Source: Ochotona curzoniae
Lineage: Eukaryota > Chordata > Mammalia > Lagomorpha > Ochotonidae
Assembly: GCF_017591425.1 (NCBI RefSeq)
Contig: NW_024467119.1
Span: 81,088,894 to 81,152,893, forward strand
Length of the DNA stretch: 64,000 bases
Direction: 5' to 3'
Below are positions 32,754 through 45,400 of the stretch, one piece after another. The translations under genes and the position numbers were made by a program. The number at the start of each line of letters is the position of its first letter. Position 1 is the stretch's first letter. The notes below the pieces were generated by a model, which was not told where the DNA came from, did not search any database, and saw only the letters and a list, made by a program, of their open reading frames with translations.

Positions 32754-32768
32754 AAAAGAAGTAAATGG

Positions 32769-33090
32769 GGCCCGGCGGCGTGGCCTAGCAACTAAAGTCC
32801 TCACCAGGATCCCATATGGGCATTGCTTCTAATCCCGGCAACTCCATTTCCCATCCAGCTCCCTGTTTGTGGCCTGGGAAAGCAGTTGAGGACGGCCCAA
32901 GGCTTTGGGACCCTGCACCCATGAGGGATACCTGGAAGAAGTTCCTGGTTTCTGGCTTTGGATCGACATAACATCGGCCATTGCGCTCACTTGGGGAGTG
33001 AATCGTTGAATGGAAGATCTTCCTCTCTGTCTCTCCTCCTCTCTGTCCTATCTGACTTTCCAATAAATAAATAAATCTTTTTTTTAAAAA
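32769..33090 (+). mobile_element. C-SINE, second of a tandem pair
   Basis: Full-length young copy, head ggggcccggcggcgtggcct, tail aataaataaataaatctttt. Followed by a third aagaagtaaatg at about 33091. Confidence 0.92.
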
Positions 33091-33104
33091 AAGAAGTAAA
33101 TGTA

Positions 33105-34430
33105 AAATTAAAAGTTAATTTGCTGTTTGTGGGAATCCCTTCTTAGTTAAAAAGAAACTTTAAAAAATAAAGGGGCATGCAACTGTTAAAGGGAGGAGAA
33201 AAACAATAAATTTTAAGAGTAAACATGAAGTAAAATTGTGGAAATGCATTTGTCTTAGAAAATGTTTCTAAACAAAATAACAGACTTGCTGAAAATAAAA
33301 TGATGTGTCAGAAGATGTAGGCAAATGCAAAGAAAAATCATAAGTGATGACAAAACTAATATTTGACAAAATGGAACTCAATTGCATCATAAAAAACATG
33401 AAAGGAGGAACATTCTAGAATCGTTAAAAAACTATCATCCAAGCAGGAGATCAAATATATGCCTGTGCATCAGTTAAAGAGAGTTTCAGTCCAATAAGAC
33501 AAAATTCTTAGAACACAGAGTCATCAATGTTAACAAAAGAGTGCCATCTCTCTCACATACACACACACACACCATATAGAAACACACATATACACAAGGC
33601 AAATACAAATTTATATTCATATATCTTTTTAACTATGATAGGACAATCACATAAAACAGGAAAAGAAAATAGGTGTTTTGGTAATACTGTCAATTTGATA
33701 ATATAAAAATATTGTAACTAGTAACAATATACATTGATTTTTGCCTTTCATTTACAAAAATTGATATGTTCTTGTGCACAAAGAAGATGAAGAAATTCTA
33801 AAATAAAATTAGGACAAAATGGTTGAACTAAGACAATTTTTTGAACATGTGGAAATTTGGAATGGGCATTTATCCCAATAGTGAGACCCCAGTATTCCCT
33901 GTCAGAGTGCCTTAGCTCAAGACCCTCCTCCACACCCTGGCTGCAAACCTGTCAGGGTAGATGATGAGCTGGGGCAGTGATGATTCCTGACACCCATTGG
34001 GAGATCCGCACCCAGTTTCCACCTGAGCCAGTCCCAGCTGTCTCAGCATTTCCACAGGAGCTCTTGATGTCTTTGTTTTCACAACATTTCAAACACTTGC
34101 ACATTAGTAAATTAAGATAAATCCTCTTAATGCCCTAAAAAACTTAATAAAGTGAAAATTAATATTTTTTCCTTCTAGCCTCTCTGGCAATAAACAAAAA
34201 ATAAGGTAAAAAAGCAAAGCAATACATTTGCTAGACTAAAAAAGAATACAAGTGGAGTACAACAAGGAAACTACTTCATGCGAAACCTGGCCTCTAAGGA
34301 GATTTAAGAGTTTGAAAATGTTTATACATACAAGTAAAAAAAGTTCATGTACTACGACTGAGTAACAGTCTGTGGACAAAGAATGATTTAAATTATACAC
34401 ATGTCTAGTGTTTCTAATATTTTGGCTTCT
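33105..34430. other. Intergenic, no gene seen
   Basis: AT-rich with short (CA)n near 33560. Nothing recognised. Confidence 0.4.
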
Positions 34431-34439
34431 TCAAAAACC

Positions 34440-34740
34440 AAAATAAGGGCAGATATCTGATGTTCTTTGGAATGCCTATGTCATGTATTGGAGTCCCTGG
34501 TTGGAAGTCCTGCTTCATTTCCATCCAACTTCCTGCTTTTGTACTTCCTGAGAGTCAGCAGGTGACAGTTTATGTCATTGGTTCACTCAGATAGTGCACT
34601 CAGGCTGAATTCCAGACTTCTGGCTCAGCCTTGGCTGATATCAACATGTGGAGAGTGAGTGAGTGGATGGAAGATCTCCCCCTCTCTCGTTCTCCCTCCC
34701 TCCTCTCTCTCTTAAAAAAAATCAATTAAAAATTAAAGAA
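34440..34740 (+). mobile_element. C-SINE-related, old
   Basis: Diverged body (catccaacttcctgcttttg, ggatggaagatctccccctc) with (TC)n and an A-rich end. Confidence 0.6.
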
Positions 34741-35057
34741 AAAGATGATTTTATTTGTAATGTATTACATTACAGATTAATTAAATGTTAAAAGACGTAC
34801 AAATGCTTAGTGAATCATTTAAAATTTACCTTTACAAGGTTGAAGCCAGTGAGAAATTCTTCCATGGGACTGCATTTACTTACCTGGCCTAAAGAAACTC
34901 CAGTGCTTGGAACGCAACATCATGACGTTAAGAATCCGGAATAAACTGTGCTGTTTGGGAAGGATTTGAACAAAAACTATCTGGAGGCAAAGGGCACTTC
35001 AATTTATTTTTTTGGGTACATCAGAGAATATTCACAGAAGTATTATCTAAGATTTTT

Positions 35058-35392
35058 TTGTTTTGTTTTAAGAACTGTTTCATTTATTTGACAGGCAGAG
35101 TGATAGAAAGAGAAGGGGAGGGAGAGACAGAGAGATGCTTTTGTCTGCTGGATCACTCCTCAAATGGATGCAGTGGTTAGGGCTGGGACAGACCAAGACA
35201 AGGGACGGGGAACTTCATCCTGCCTGTCACATGGACAGCAAAAGTACAGGTCCTTAATTAATCTTCTGCCTTGTTTCTAGACACATTGGAGATGAATTGG
35301 AGTAGAGCAGCTCTAATTCACCATCTGCTACTATGAGATGCCAGCTTTGCAAGCAGCACACTTAATCCACTGCACCACAGTGCTGTCCTTTG
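35058..35392 (-). mobile_element. C-SINE-related, reverse, old
   Basis: Starts ttttaagaactgtttcattt, body acaggcagagtgatagaaag, end ccactgcaccacagtgctgt. Confidence 0.7.
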
Positions 35393-35399
35393 AGCCATT

Positions 35400-36320
35400 C
35401 CTAAAGGGTTGAATTATCATAGATACAAATGATAAGTCACAGAATCATTCAAGGCTCTAGCATTCTGATACTCAGGAAAAATCTGTGTGTCAAATTTAAA
35501 GTAAGTAGTTGCCAGCATTGGCATTAGATTGATTTGTGGAAGAGTTTATATATATAAAACAGACATTTTAACCAAACATTAGTGTCTTCTTCTGGAGAGT
35601 ACTGATGCTATTGTAATTGACAGATGGATCCAAAGAAAGGGTGATCACCCCAGAAAGAGGTGACATGTTTGGTCAAAGCTGGTTATTGCAGACTTCAATC
35701 TCTGTTCTGCTTACTGATAGAGACTTAGTTTAAATTAGAATAGCCTTGTCCCCAAGCTAACTGTCAACACATAGCCTGTCCTGGAAGATAGCTCTATCCA
35801 TGTGACTAAGCCAGGGCTTAGGGTACAAACATGATGCATATAGACACAATGCCCGAAACAATCACAGATGTTCCTTGATAAAAGATGTTTCTCTCCTCTT
35901 AAGTTTTCTGCCTTTTCCAGACTTGCCTAGAGCATGATGTTTAGATTAAGAGATGAAACCTTTTTGTAGAACAAGGGCTTCCTTGAAGACTTAGGGACAC
36001 CATTCCTGGAACCCCTTCTCTGACTAGCCAGTGCATTTCTTCTCTGTTGAAGCCACATGTGGCAAACCTAATGTGAGCTGACAGAGATGAGCACTAATGC
36101 TACTGCCACAGGAATGCCTGCATCTAAGGAGTGCTGTGAGGGGAAATGATTGGTTGACCAGATTTGGAAGAATGACTGAGTGGCATGCCAGAAACCAAGA
36201 GAAACAACTGGAGCCAAAAGCTAAGATGGATGCACATTGGCATCACATGTTTTAAAGGATTATGCAGGAAAGGGATTGAAGGCAAGACTTACAAAGTTAC
36301 TGCTGACTTAAAAGGAGTAA
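35400..36320. other. Intergenic, no gene seen
   Basis: Nothing recognised. Confidence 0.4.
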
Positions 36321-36326
36321 TTTTGG

Positions 36327-36995
36327 GCCCAGAAGTGTGTCCTAGCGGCTAACGTCCTCGCCTTGAATTCGCCAGGATCCCATTTGGACGCTGGTTCTAA
36401 TCCCGGCAGCTCCACTTCCCATCCAGCTCCCTGCCTGTGGCCTGGGAAAGCAGTGGAAGGTGGCCCAAAGCCTTGGGACTCTGCACCCATGTGGGAGACC
36501 TGGAAGAAGTTCCTGGCTCCTGGCTTCGGCGTAGCACCGGCTGTTGCAGTCACTTGGGGAGTGAATCATTGGACAGAAGATCTTTCTTTTTTTTTTAAGA
36601 TTTATTTTTTTAAATTTTTATTGGAAAGGCGGATATACAGAAAGACAGAGAGGAAGATCTTCCATCCGATGATTCACTCCCCAAGTGAGCACAACGGTCG
36701 GTGCTATGCCGATCCAGAGCCAGGAGCCTCTTCCGGGATCTCCCATGCGGTTGCAGGGTCCCAAAGCTTTGGGTCGTCCTCGACTGCCTTCCCGGGCCAC
36801 AGGCAGGGAGCTGGATGGGAAGTGGGGCTGCCGGGATTAGATCCAGCGCCCATATGGGATCCTGGGCGTGCAAGGCGAGGACCTTAACCACTTGCGCCAT
36901 TGCGCCGGGCCCTAGAAGATCTTTCTTACTGTCTCTCCTCCTCTCTGTATATCTGACTTTCCAATGAAAATAAATAAATCCTTTAAAAAAAAAAA
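36327..36995 (+). mobile_element. C-SINE interrupted by a second C-SINE
   Basis: Outer element 36327 to about 36590 resumes at about 36913-36995. Outer target duplications are aggagtaattt at about 36314 and again after the A tail near 36996. The 174-codon ORF at 36363-36887 is an artefact across both. Confidence 0.92.
36590..36912 (-). mobile_element. C-SINE nested inside the outer copy, reverse
   Basis: From ttttttttaagatttatttt to the head attgcgccgggcc. Its duplication agaagatctttct lies on both sides within the outer SINE. Confidence 0.92.
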
Positions 36996-36999
36996 GGAG

Positions 37000-38540
37000 T
37001 AATTTCAAGAGCAGTAATTGCATGAACACTAAGTTGAAATGGGCTTCTGTGATAGAGAGAAAAACTATGCTAATACTTAGTTTCAAAAATAGACACATAG
37101 AAAAATAGGTTATAATTAAGATGCTAAGTGAGGTGAACAGACGTTAGGTGTGTTTTTGCATAAACTGTACCTTTCACTGTCACGTTTCTGCTCATATTGG
37201 CTATTACCTAGTAAATTGAAAGAGGTTTGTCTAATGCTTTGGTAGTAACTCAAACTTGCCAAGACAAATTAGACATGAATGACCCTTCTCAAACACAATC
37301 CTTTTTCCTCTCCGAGACTGATTCTATTCCAACATACTGAGCTTTTTTCAGAAAAGCAAATGTTTTCCATGCCCAACTTAAATCTGTGGAGGCCTTTGTG
37401 TGTGTGTGTGTATATGGGATAAGGATGGAAGTACCATGGAGTTCTGATGTCTGAAAGAAATGAAGCTGATTTTAATGTGAAAGAGGTTCTTATCCAATTG
37501 TCCAGAATTTTGGAGACACATCCCTTTCTTTTATCCAGAATTTTCAGTTCTCCCAAAGAAAAAGCAAGAATACTGAGCTCAATGCATCATGCTTACAAGC
37601 TCTGAGGATCACCTCCTCTCTGCGCCTCCAGCCATGGCCCAGCTTTTTCTTTCCTACTCTCTTCCTCATTCATTCTCCTACTGAGAGAAAGGATGCAGTT
37701 GTTTTGGGGTAGAAGCTATACATGTAATGGTGATGGATTTATTTGCTAGGGTAGTTTGATGCTTATTCAAAAGTCAGGACAAGCAGTTCTGCCAGGAAAA
37801 GAATGTAACTTAATAAGAGTAGGTAAGGGCTAAGGCCAACGTGACTAAAGAAGGTGGGGTAGAGAGAGAATCCCCATCAGCTGTTTTACTCCCCAAATGG
37901 CCACATCACTCAAAGGCCATGCTGAAGCCAGGCACTAGGAACTTAAGCTGAGTTTCTTAGGTGATTATTAGAGAACATGGTGGCTAAGCCACCACATGCT
38001 GCCCCTCAGTGTCAAGATGAACAAGGGGCTGGAATCACAAGCCTAACCAGGACTTTAGCTCAGGCTCTTTGATTCTTTTTAATCAATACGCCAAACATCC
38101 ACCTTGCTTCAGCTTTTAAATGAGTTTTTCATGAATTTGGAAAGAAATTGATTACCTTCTGTGAAAAAAAAAATGAGTGTGTATCATGGTCTCCAATGGA
38201 AATTTGGAATGTGTTTTCATTTTAGTAGTAAGGAATGCTCTAATACCCTGCCTTTTTGGATGTGTTCCCAAACAGAGAAGAACATATTCTGTGTATTCCT
38301 CAACAGAGTCCAGGCACTGTTCCACAGGATGAGTTTTTACTTAAAATATTGGTTGGGACTATTTAAGACTAATGAATGCAGTAACCCTGTACTTTGCCTT
38401 GGCCCATGACAGTAATCTTCAGAGTTGCAAAGGGAAGCTTCCCTCTGACTTCCCCTTCCTGATAGAGTGAACCAAAGTTCCTTAGCATGTTCTTATAAGA
38501 ATGTTAAGACCCATGGAGCTATTTAAAGATTAAAAAAACT
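37000..38540. other. Intergenic downstream of FGA
   Basis: Mostly unique. A diverged reverse C-SINE-like piece (tagagagagaatccccatca...) lies at about 37855-38085, and a short (GT)n at 37398-37411. Confidence 0.45.
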
Positions 38541-38548
38541 CATGTAAC

Positions 38549-38554
38549 TTTATT
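38549..38554 (-). terminator. FGA: FGA alpha-E polyadenylation signal
   Basis: AATAAA on the minus strand (tttatt on plus), about 175 bp beyond the alpha-E stop. Confidence 0.65.
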
Positions 38555-38726
38555 TTTGAAAGCACTAATATGTCTCTTACATTTAGCTACAGTACAAAGA
38601 AGAATAAAATAGCACCTGAGAAATTTTTTAGCAGGTTGTAAATAATCTTGACATCTTCCTTATTTTCCCTTCACTTTGTTAAACAAGCAAAGAAACCAGA
38701 ACTGTTCCCACTCCAACCATTTCAGC

Positions 38727-39436
38727 CTATGGGGTCCTCAGAGGCCTGATTTTCATGCGAACCGCTCTGAGGGAGTAATCTGCTCCTCGAAAGGGGACCC
38801 AGACCACTCCATTTTCAATCTCGTAGGGGCTGTTATTCCTCGGATCATAGGGACCCCCGGGGTAGTAGATGCCATTGAGATTGGCTGCCTGGCAATTGTT
38901 GTACCACCAGCCTCCTCCATAGACTTCTGCACAGTTCTCTTCCCAGCGGTCTGCATCCCTGTCAAAGGTGCTGAATTGCATGCTGTTGTGAGAGGTGTAC
39001 TCTGCCCCTTCCTCTGCGGAACCTTCAATCAGAGCATCCCCTGCCGTGCCCTGGTAGGAGGAGACCTGCAAGGCATAGCCTTCCGCCTCAGAGCCTACCC
39101 GGAAGTGATACTCTGCATAAGCGCCTCTCCCAGACCAGTCTTCTAATTCGACCCTAAGGATAGAGCCCCTTAGGGTTAAGAAGTGGAGGTAATCGTTGCC
39201 TAGCCAGAATTCTCCTTCCCCCTTGTCATTCAGGCTGCCGAAACCTTTCTTGTAGTCTTGCCAGGTCCGGTTAAAATTCAATGATCCATCCATTCTTTGC
39301 TGGATCAAAAGCCATCCTCCCAAACTGGTCTCTTGATCGCAATAAACAGAAAAAATCTTACTGGATCCAGGTAGCTTGATATTGAAAATGCCACTTTTGG
39401 CACCTGAAGGATGTGTTTGGAGGACATCATCACAGT
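38727..39436 (-). CDS. FGA: FGA exon 6 (alpha-E fibrinogen globe)
   Basis: 710 bp, acceptor TTTTTAG, starts [12 protein letters not shown], contains NFNRTW and [20 protein letters not shown], and ends [13 protein letters not shown]. A complete fibrinogen C-terminal domain with its Cys residues, intact and in frame. Confidence 0.97.
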
Positions 39437-42400
39437 CTAAAAAAAAAATTAAGCTGGTTGGAAGAAGTTACTCTCATTTAATTTCATAAAGATAGGCATG
39501 GCCCAAATTAAAGAAGACAAATACTGCTCTTCTACTTTCATTCCTTCCCCTCTATTCCACCCAGTAGGGAAAGGATGTACTTACACTGGAATAGAATTTT
39601 ATGCAATTGAGGGGGCATTTACACTTATAAAGTGTAAATTATTTCCTTCAAATGGATATGGAATTTAACTTGCATATATTGATAATAGCAAGTCATCAGT
39701 AAAGGTGACTGGCTATCATTTAATACTAATACAACATGGTATTTACCCTGTCTAAACATCAGCTGAGACACAACTACCTGATGACAGTTCATTAGCACAG
39801 ATTTTGAGTGGTGAAGGGATGTGGTTAAACAAACTCAAAACTGAGTTGCAGAAGAATTCATGCATTCATTTCACATATATTTATTGAATGATGCCTGACT
39901 GCACTGTTAGGCATTTGAGAATACAGAGAAAAACAGATTAGACAATATCCCTGCCCCCATTACAGGCTAAAATGAAATATAGGCCCCCAAAGGAAGTTTC
40001 AATGAAGTGTAATAGAGTTAAGAAAGAAGTACAGGGGGGTTGAGGGAGCCTAGGGGGTCAGAGAAGCCTTCCCCGAAGGAGAAGTGTGGATACCTCTGGA
40101 AGGGCGGGTTTTAGCATAGCTTCTGCTGGTGACATAGGTGTGTCTGCGAACTTCGCGGTCAGCTTCACTTCCTGCATCGTCTGCCAGCTTATAGCTTTTG
40201 GCGTCAGCGGTGGATCCTCCTCTGCTGAATGTTGTGTGACTGGTCACCATCTGCTTTCTATGACTTGTAGTTTTGCCACTGTCAGGCACACTGAGGTGAT
40301 GAGAAGTGGTCTCCCTGGCATGTGTGAAGTCAGAGTCGGAGCCCACAGACTGGGTCCCCTCCAGTAACTCTCTGTGTGTAGAGAGTAGACTTGGGAATGC
40401 AAATGCTTTTGTAGTTGATGAAGTGTCAAAGAAAGAGGCTTCGGAAGGGTGCCTGAGGGAGAACTCATCCAGGCTGCCTTTGGACATAAAAGAGGGCACT
40501 GAGAATGAATCTATGCCCTCTGGGCAGCTGGAGCCGTCTTCTGAGTGTATCACTTCTTTGATCACTTCCTTGCGCCCATCAGCACCAGTCACTGTCTTGG
40601 TGATGGTTTTAGAGCAGGAACGATGAGTGGTTAATGTGCTACTGCTACCGGGCCTGGTCTTCTCATTACTAATCAGGAGCTCTTTATCCCCTTTAGAAGT
40701 AGTCAGTTTTTCTGTGTGGTGGTATTCTTTCCTGGTCCCTGAACTTACAGGAGTCTCTTCAAATGTACCCCAGTCTGGGTTGGTAGGCCTGGTGTTTCCA
40801 TAGCTTGAGCTATCTGGTCTTGTATTTTCAGCCCCAGAGCTCCCAGGGTTCCTGGTGCCAAAGTTGCCAGGTCCAAAGCTTCCAGAATTCCAATGACCAG
40901 GGCCATATTCAGAGTTCCCAGGACTCCAGTGTCCGTCACCTCCTGGAGTAGGGTTCCTGTGGCTTCCGGGCTCTGATCCTGGGCTGTAAGAGACAGAATC
41001 TCCTCGGGCACTCTCCTCTCTGCCGTACTTCTCTAATACCATTTTCATCTGCTTCATTTCTGTTAATGCTTTCAACTCTGGAATGGCCTCCTGAAGCTGA
41101 CTTTTGTATTCTCCGGGAACGAAATCTGTCACTGGAGTCATTTTCATCAGTGGCAGATATCGCCTGTCCGTAGGGGGAAGCAAGTCCTTGGAAATGATCT
41201 GTGCCAGTTGTTTCTGCTGCTCTTCGTAGTCCTTTAGGTCGATCTGATGAGATAAAACCCTGTTGCAGGAACCTTGGCATGACCTGATCTTCATGTCAAT
41301 GTCCACCTGGAGAGAAAGGAAGAAAGATACAAACATGGAAATGCATACAAACAAATAGTGGAGACCTGTGGAGTTTCCATTAATTTACTTTTTGGAAACA
41401 TGGCTCATTTGTTTGCTGTGGTGACCAACTGATCTGTAAGCTTTGGTTTCCACATGGGGAGCACTAAAGTTGAGTATGGCAAGGCTAGCTGTCATTGACA
41501 ATGGGAGCTTCTCAAACTCACTCTAGGCTCGGGATGGATTCAGGGAAAGCTCTTAGTGCGGCTGACGTTAACTACTAATTAAGGCATTCACAGTGAGAAT
41601 GGAATAAAACTGGCAGGGATCAAACATTTGCTTTTGCAGTTTACTACTATGTACCCTTGGGACATTTACCTAGTGTCTCTGAACATTTTTCTTCATCTGG
41701 GGTGGAGGAACATACTTCCTACTTTTAGGTGGAAGATGCATATAACACTTTTCTCAGAAGACAGCACACTTGGAAGTGTGCGTGACTATCACCTTCCTTT
41801 TCCCTGTTATTCGAAGCATGGAAATTGACGGTCAGAGCCATGCACTTACTTCTAGCCGCTTCATGTCTATCAGCTGAGCCCTGACGTTGTTCTGGAGGAG
41901 TTGGATGTGCTTTACTTTTTCTATGACTTTGCGCCTCAGGACCTCAATCCTGCTTCTGAGTTCTTCTGCCACTTGGTTATAATTGTTGTCATAGTCTGCA
42001 ATGGAAAACACAGGTATGGAATTAACTGCTGAATAATACACTTGTAATGACCAGCAGAAAGAGAAAACCTGCTTATAAATATCCCCATGTCTTATTTGTT
42101 TGTAAGTTGTCCTTTAGACATTTAATCAGTACATTTTAAACCTATTATATATCTCATTTTTGGACAATGTTATGTCCCTCAGTCATCTATGGATATCAGT
42201 TAAATGGCCCTACCGGTAATCAAGAAGCCAAATAAAGACAGAAGAAATTTCTTCAGAATTTCAGACATGTAATCCGGAGGTAAAATGATTATTTTGAAAA
42301 ACATTCCATTGATTTCATCATATCATTACTCAGGGGGCTTGGATGTATTACTGGAATTTCTCACTGAAAAGTTCTTCCTGCTTATGAATTTGAAATTGTT

Positions 42401-45400
42401 TCTAAGCTTTTCGGTGTCACAAGCTCTCTAACTTTCAAGCTCCTTGACCCATGAATGTTGAATTAATCGAGTCTCCTGAAGATGTAAGGAATGAAAACAA
42501 AGCTTTAGGAAGTGAAACCCACTGGCCACACTGCCTATTTGCAGAGTGGATGCAGTACTTCCTCACCCTAAAACGTGGAATAAGACTCAGCATATTTTTT
42601 AAGTTTTCAGATGTACAGAATTTGTTCGGCGGAATCATAGGACAGCACTAACTTTGTGTTTCTGAGCAGGTACACTGACCTCTGAGCATCTTTCTCTATA
42701 AGACAGAAACCAATGCATCTTCTCAAAAGGTCTGCCCTGTATCACTTTCTGTATACACTTTGGACACACTTAGATTCTAGTTTTCACCTTAAGTTCTAAA
42801 CAAGCTAACATAGCCTGCTTTACTTGGTAAACATAAGAGATGAAAGTTACAATACAAGATTATCATGGTGGCGAGTTTGTATACTAAGTAACTTGGAATA
42901 AAATTACAGTAGCTTTAAAAAGACATATTTGTGTAGGCTTGTTGTCATTGCCACAGTGTCATTGCCACAAAGTCAAACCACTAAATAGGTAATACTTACT
43001 GTTGGCTTGGGCCATGTTTCCTGTCAAATATTCTAATATATCTGTGGTCACAGAGGTAGAATCCTTGTTATTCTTCTGATAATCAAATAGTGCATTTTGA
43101 AGTTTACTTATTCTGCTTGTAAAATCTTGGTTGATCTCATCTATCAACCCTTTCATCCTGCAGCCAGAAGGGCATTTTTGAGTCTGAAAGTTGAAGAGAG
43201 AAAAGTGCATTAAGGGTCTACCTCTTGGATCCAGAACAATCGTGCAAGTTTGCATGCATCCCTACGGCTTCATAGAAGACTCAAGAACTAGGATACGGAG
43301 AGATTCTTAAATGAGGACCAGCTTAATTGCGAGTGAGATTCCAGAATATTGTGAGCTTTCCTAGTACTTGCCCAAACATGCAGTTCAACTTCAACATGTT
43401 CACTCCACAAGCTCCAAGCACCACCAAAGCAGGGAGGCAGTAACAGGATAGTCTTGGGACAAACTCCTATTCTCATTTGCTGTCTTCAATGAAACACATA
43501 ACAAGGTCTTGCTTACTGTTTTCCACAGGAAAAGATTTCTGGGCCATGCTGGGTGCATCCCTCTGGCATCACACAGAAGGAAGCTCCCAGCCTCTTGTCA
43601 GTGACTCACCCAGTCTTCATCAGCACAGAAAGGCCAGTCTGTTTCTTTGCAAGTAGATGATGATTTTTCCACGACTCTTGGGCCACGCACACCTCCTCCT
43701 TCAGCTAAAAATTCACCTTTGCCAGGGTCTGTGGCCTTCAACGATTCATCCACAAACACAAAACAGAGAAGCCAGGTTAGCCAGAAGGCAAGGAAAGATC
43801 AGCAAACCTGTGATTCCAAGGGAGGAAAAGACATGCCCAGAGATTAAGAACCCTGGCATGGGCGGGAAGGAAGAGCCTCCATGATGCGGGTGGCTTATCT
43901 TCCAATGAATGCTAAATATCTTGTGTTTTCTTTTATATATGAGAATACAAAAAGTCAATTTGGACTCAGGATAGTGATAACCCGTGGTTGGAAAGTATTG
44001 GGAAAGAGGGAGGAAGAACAGTAGGAGGTGAGACAGCAGGAACCAAGATAATGTTAGAGAAGTGGCAAGTGCTGGAGCTGCATAATAATGAATTACAATT
44101 TCTATAAAGAACTGGGCAAGAGGAACTGGCAGGCTGAAATGTAAAGGAAAACTAAGGGAAAGGAAAGGCTTGTTTGCTCGATTTGACTGATGTGTGTATG
44201 TGTTGAGATACGCATGGTGCCCCATAAAGGTAGATGGCATTGTGTATAATGGAATCATTGTGAAATGAAACAATTTAAAATTCCTAAAACCTAATCTGTG
44301 GAGTTATTATGAGAAGCAAAGATGATAAAGAATATGCATTTCACAACTGTGTTCATCACTACACATTCCACACAAGTGTTAGTCTTAAAGGATTTGTGAA
44401 AAAAGACGACTATTTGAGTCACAAGACTAAATTCTCCTTTTTCATTTTACTCATGGCTGCAGATAGAAAGACAAGTAAAAAATTCAATTAAAAATTGTTT
44501 CTTTTCTCTTCGTGCTTAGAAAAAAAAGCAAAAGGAACAAACAAAATCCCAAAGCACTAAACTTTATGAACATTCATTACAAGTTTTTACTGTAGCCTTT
44601 AGAGATAAGTCCATAATTCAGACATGAATTTACCAGGAACACAAATGGACTAACGAGGACTTGGAAATCCCTTGCATTTTTACTCATTCGTGTAATAATT
44701 TTTTTTTCATGTGGAATGAAAAAAGCACACTGAAAGTATTAGTCATTTACTGACAAATTATTAGAAATGCTACAATTAAAGTTAATGTTTTTCTTCTGTC
44801 AACCAAGAGGTGAAAAAATATATGAAAAGTACTTTCAACAAGAGTTCACATGAACAAAGGTGGCTTCAGATTTTCAATATTTTCATTTCCTACCGCCAGT
44901 TTACAAGAACTGTACAGTGGTAACTTAGTTTTTCCTTATAATTAGTCAGTATTTATAGAATCATTTTTAAAAACACCCAACTTATAATAATAATTCAAAG
45001 GTTCAAGAACAATTTGCTTAAGGCAAAAAGTATAATACTTTTGTTTAGTAAGATAACAGATTCAAGCATATTTTGGAATACATTGATATAATAATAAAAG
45101 CAAACACAAATTCAATACTTATCCCAGTAAGGGACCTGGAGGAAATATTTGTAGCTCATGTGTTAGCCAAAATGTCATTTTAGCAAGTGTTTTTAAATCA
45201 TTTATTTTGCTGCAAGGGAGAGAATAAAGTTATGTATTTTCTTTAGCTTTGATTTCTTCGCTCTGAATGTCAAGGCTTATCAATGGCTCTAAGCAAGAAA
45301 TAAATTTGAATAATTTATGTCCTGGATAAATGAGTTTCTTGGGCAGGTTTTTATCATGTTCTTAGAAGATTGGTGTGTTTTAGGAACTTCCTCAAATAAA

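Noticed and set aside
36363..36887. 174-codon ORF
   Set aside because: Crosses two nested SINEs; the peptide is typical C-SINE translation seen at many other SINEs here.
38676..39146. 156-codon plus-strand ORF
   Set aside because: Antisense shadow of FGA exon 6.
43746..44273. 175-codon minus-strand ORF in FGA intron 1
   Set aside because: Low-complexity Leu/Ser/Phe translation of intron; no homology.
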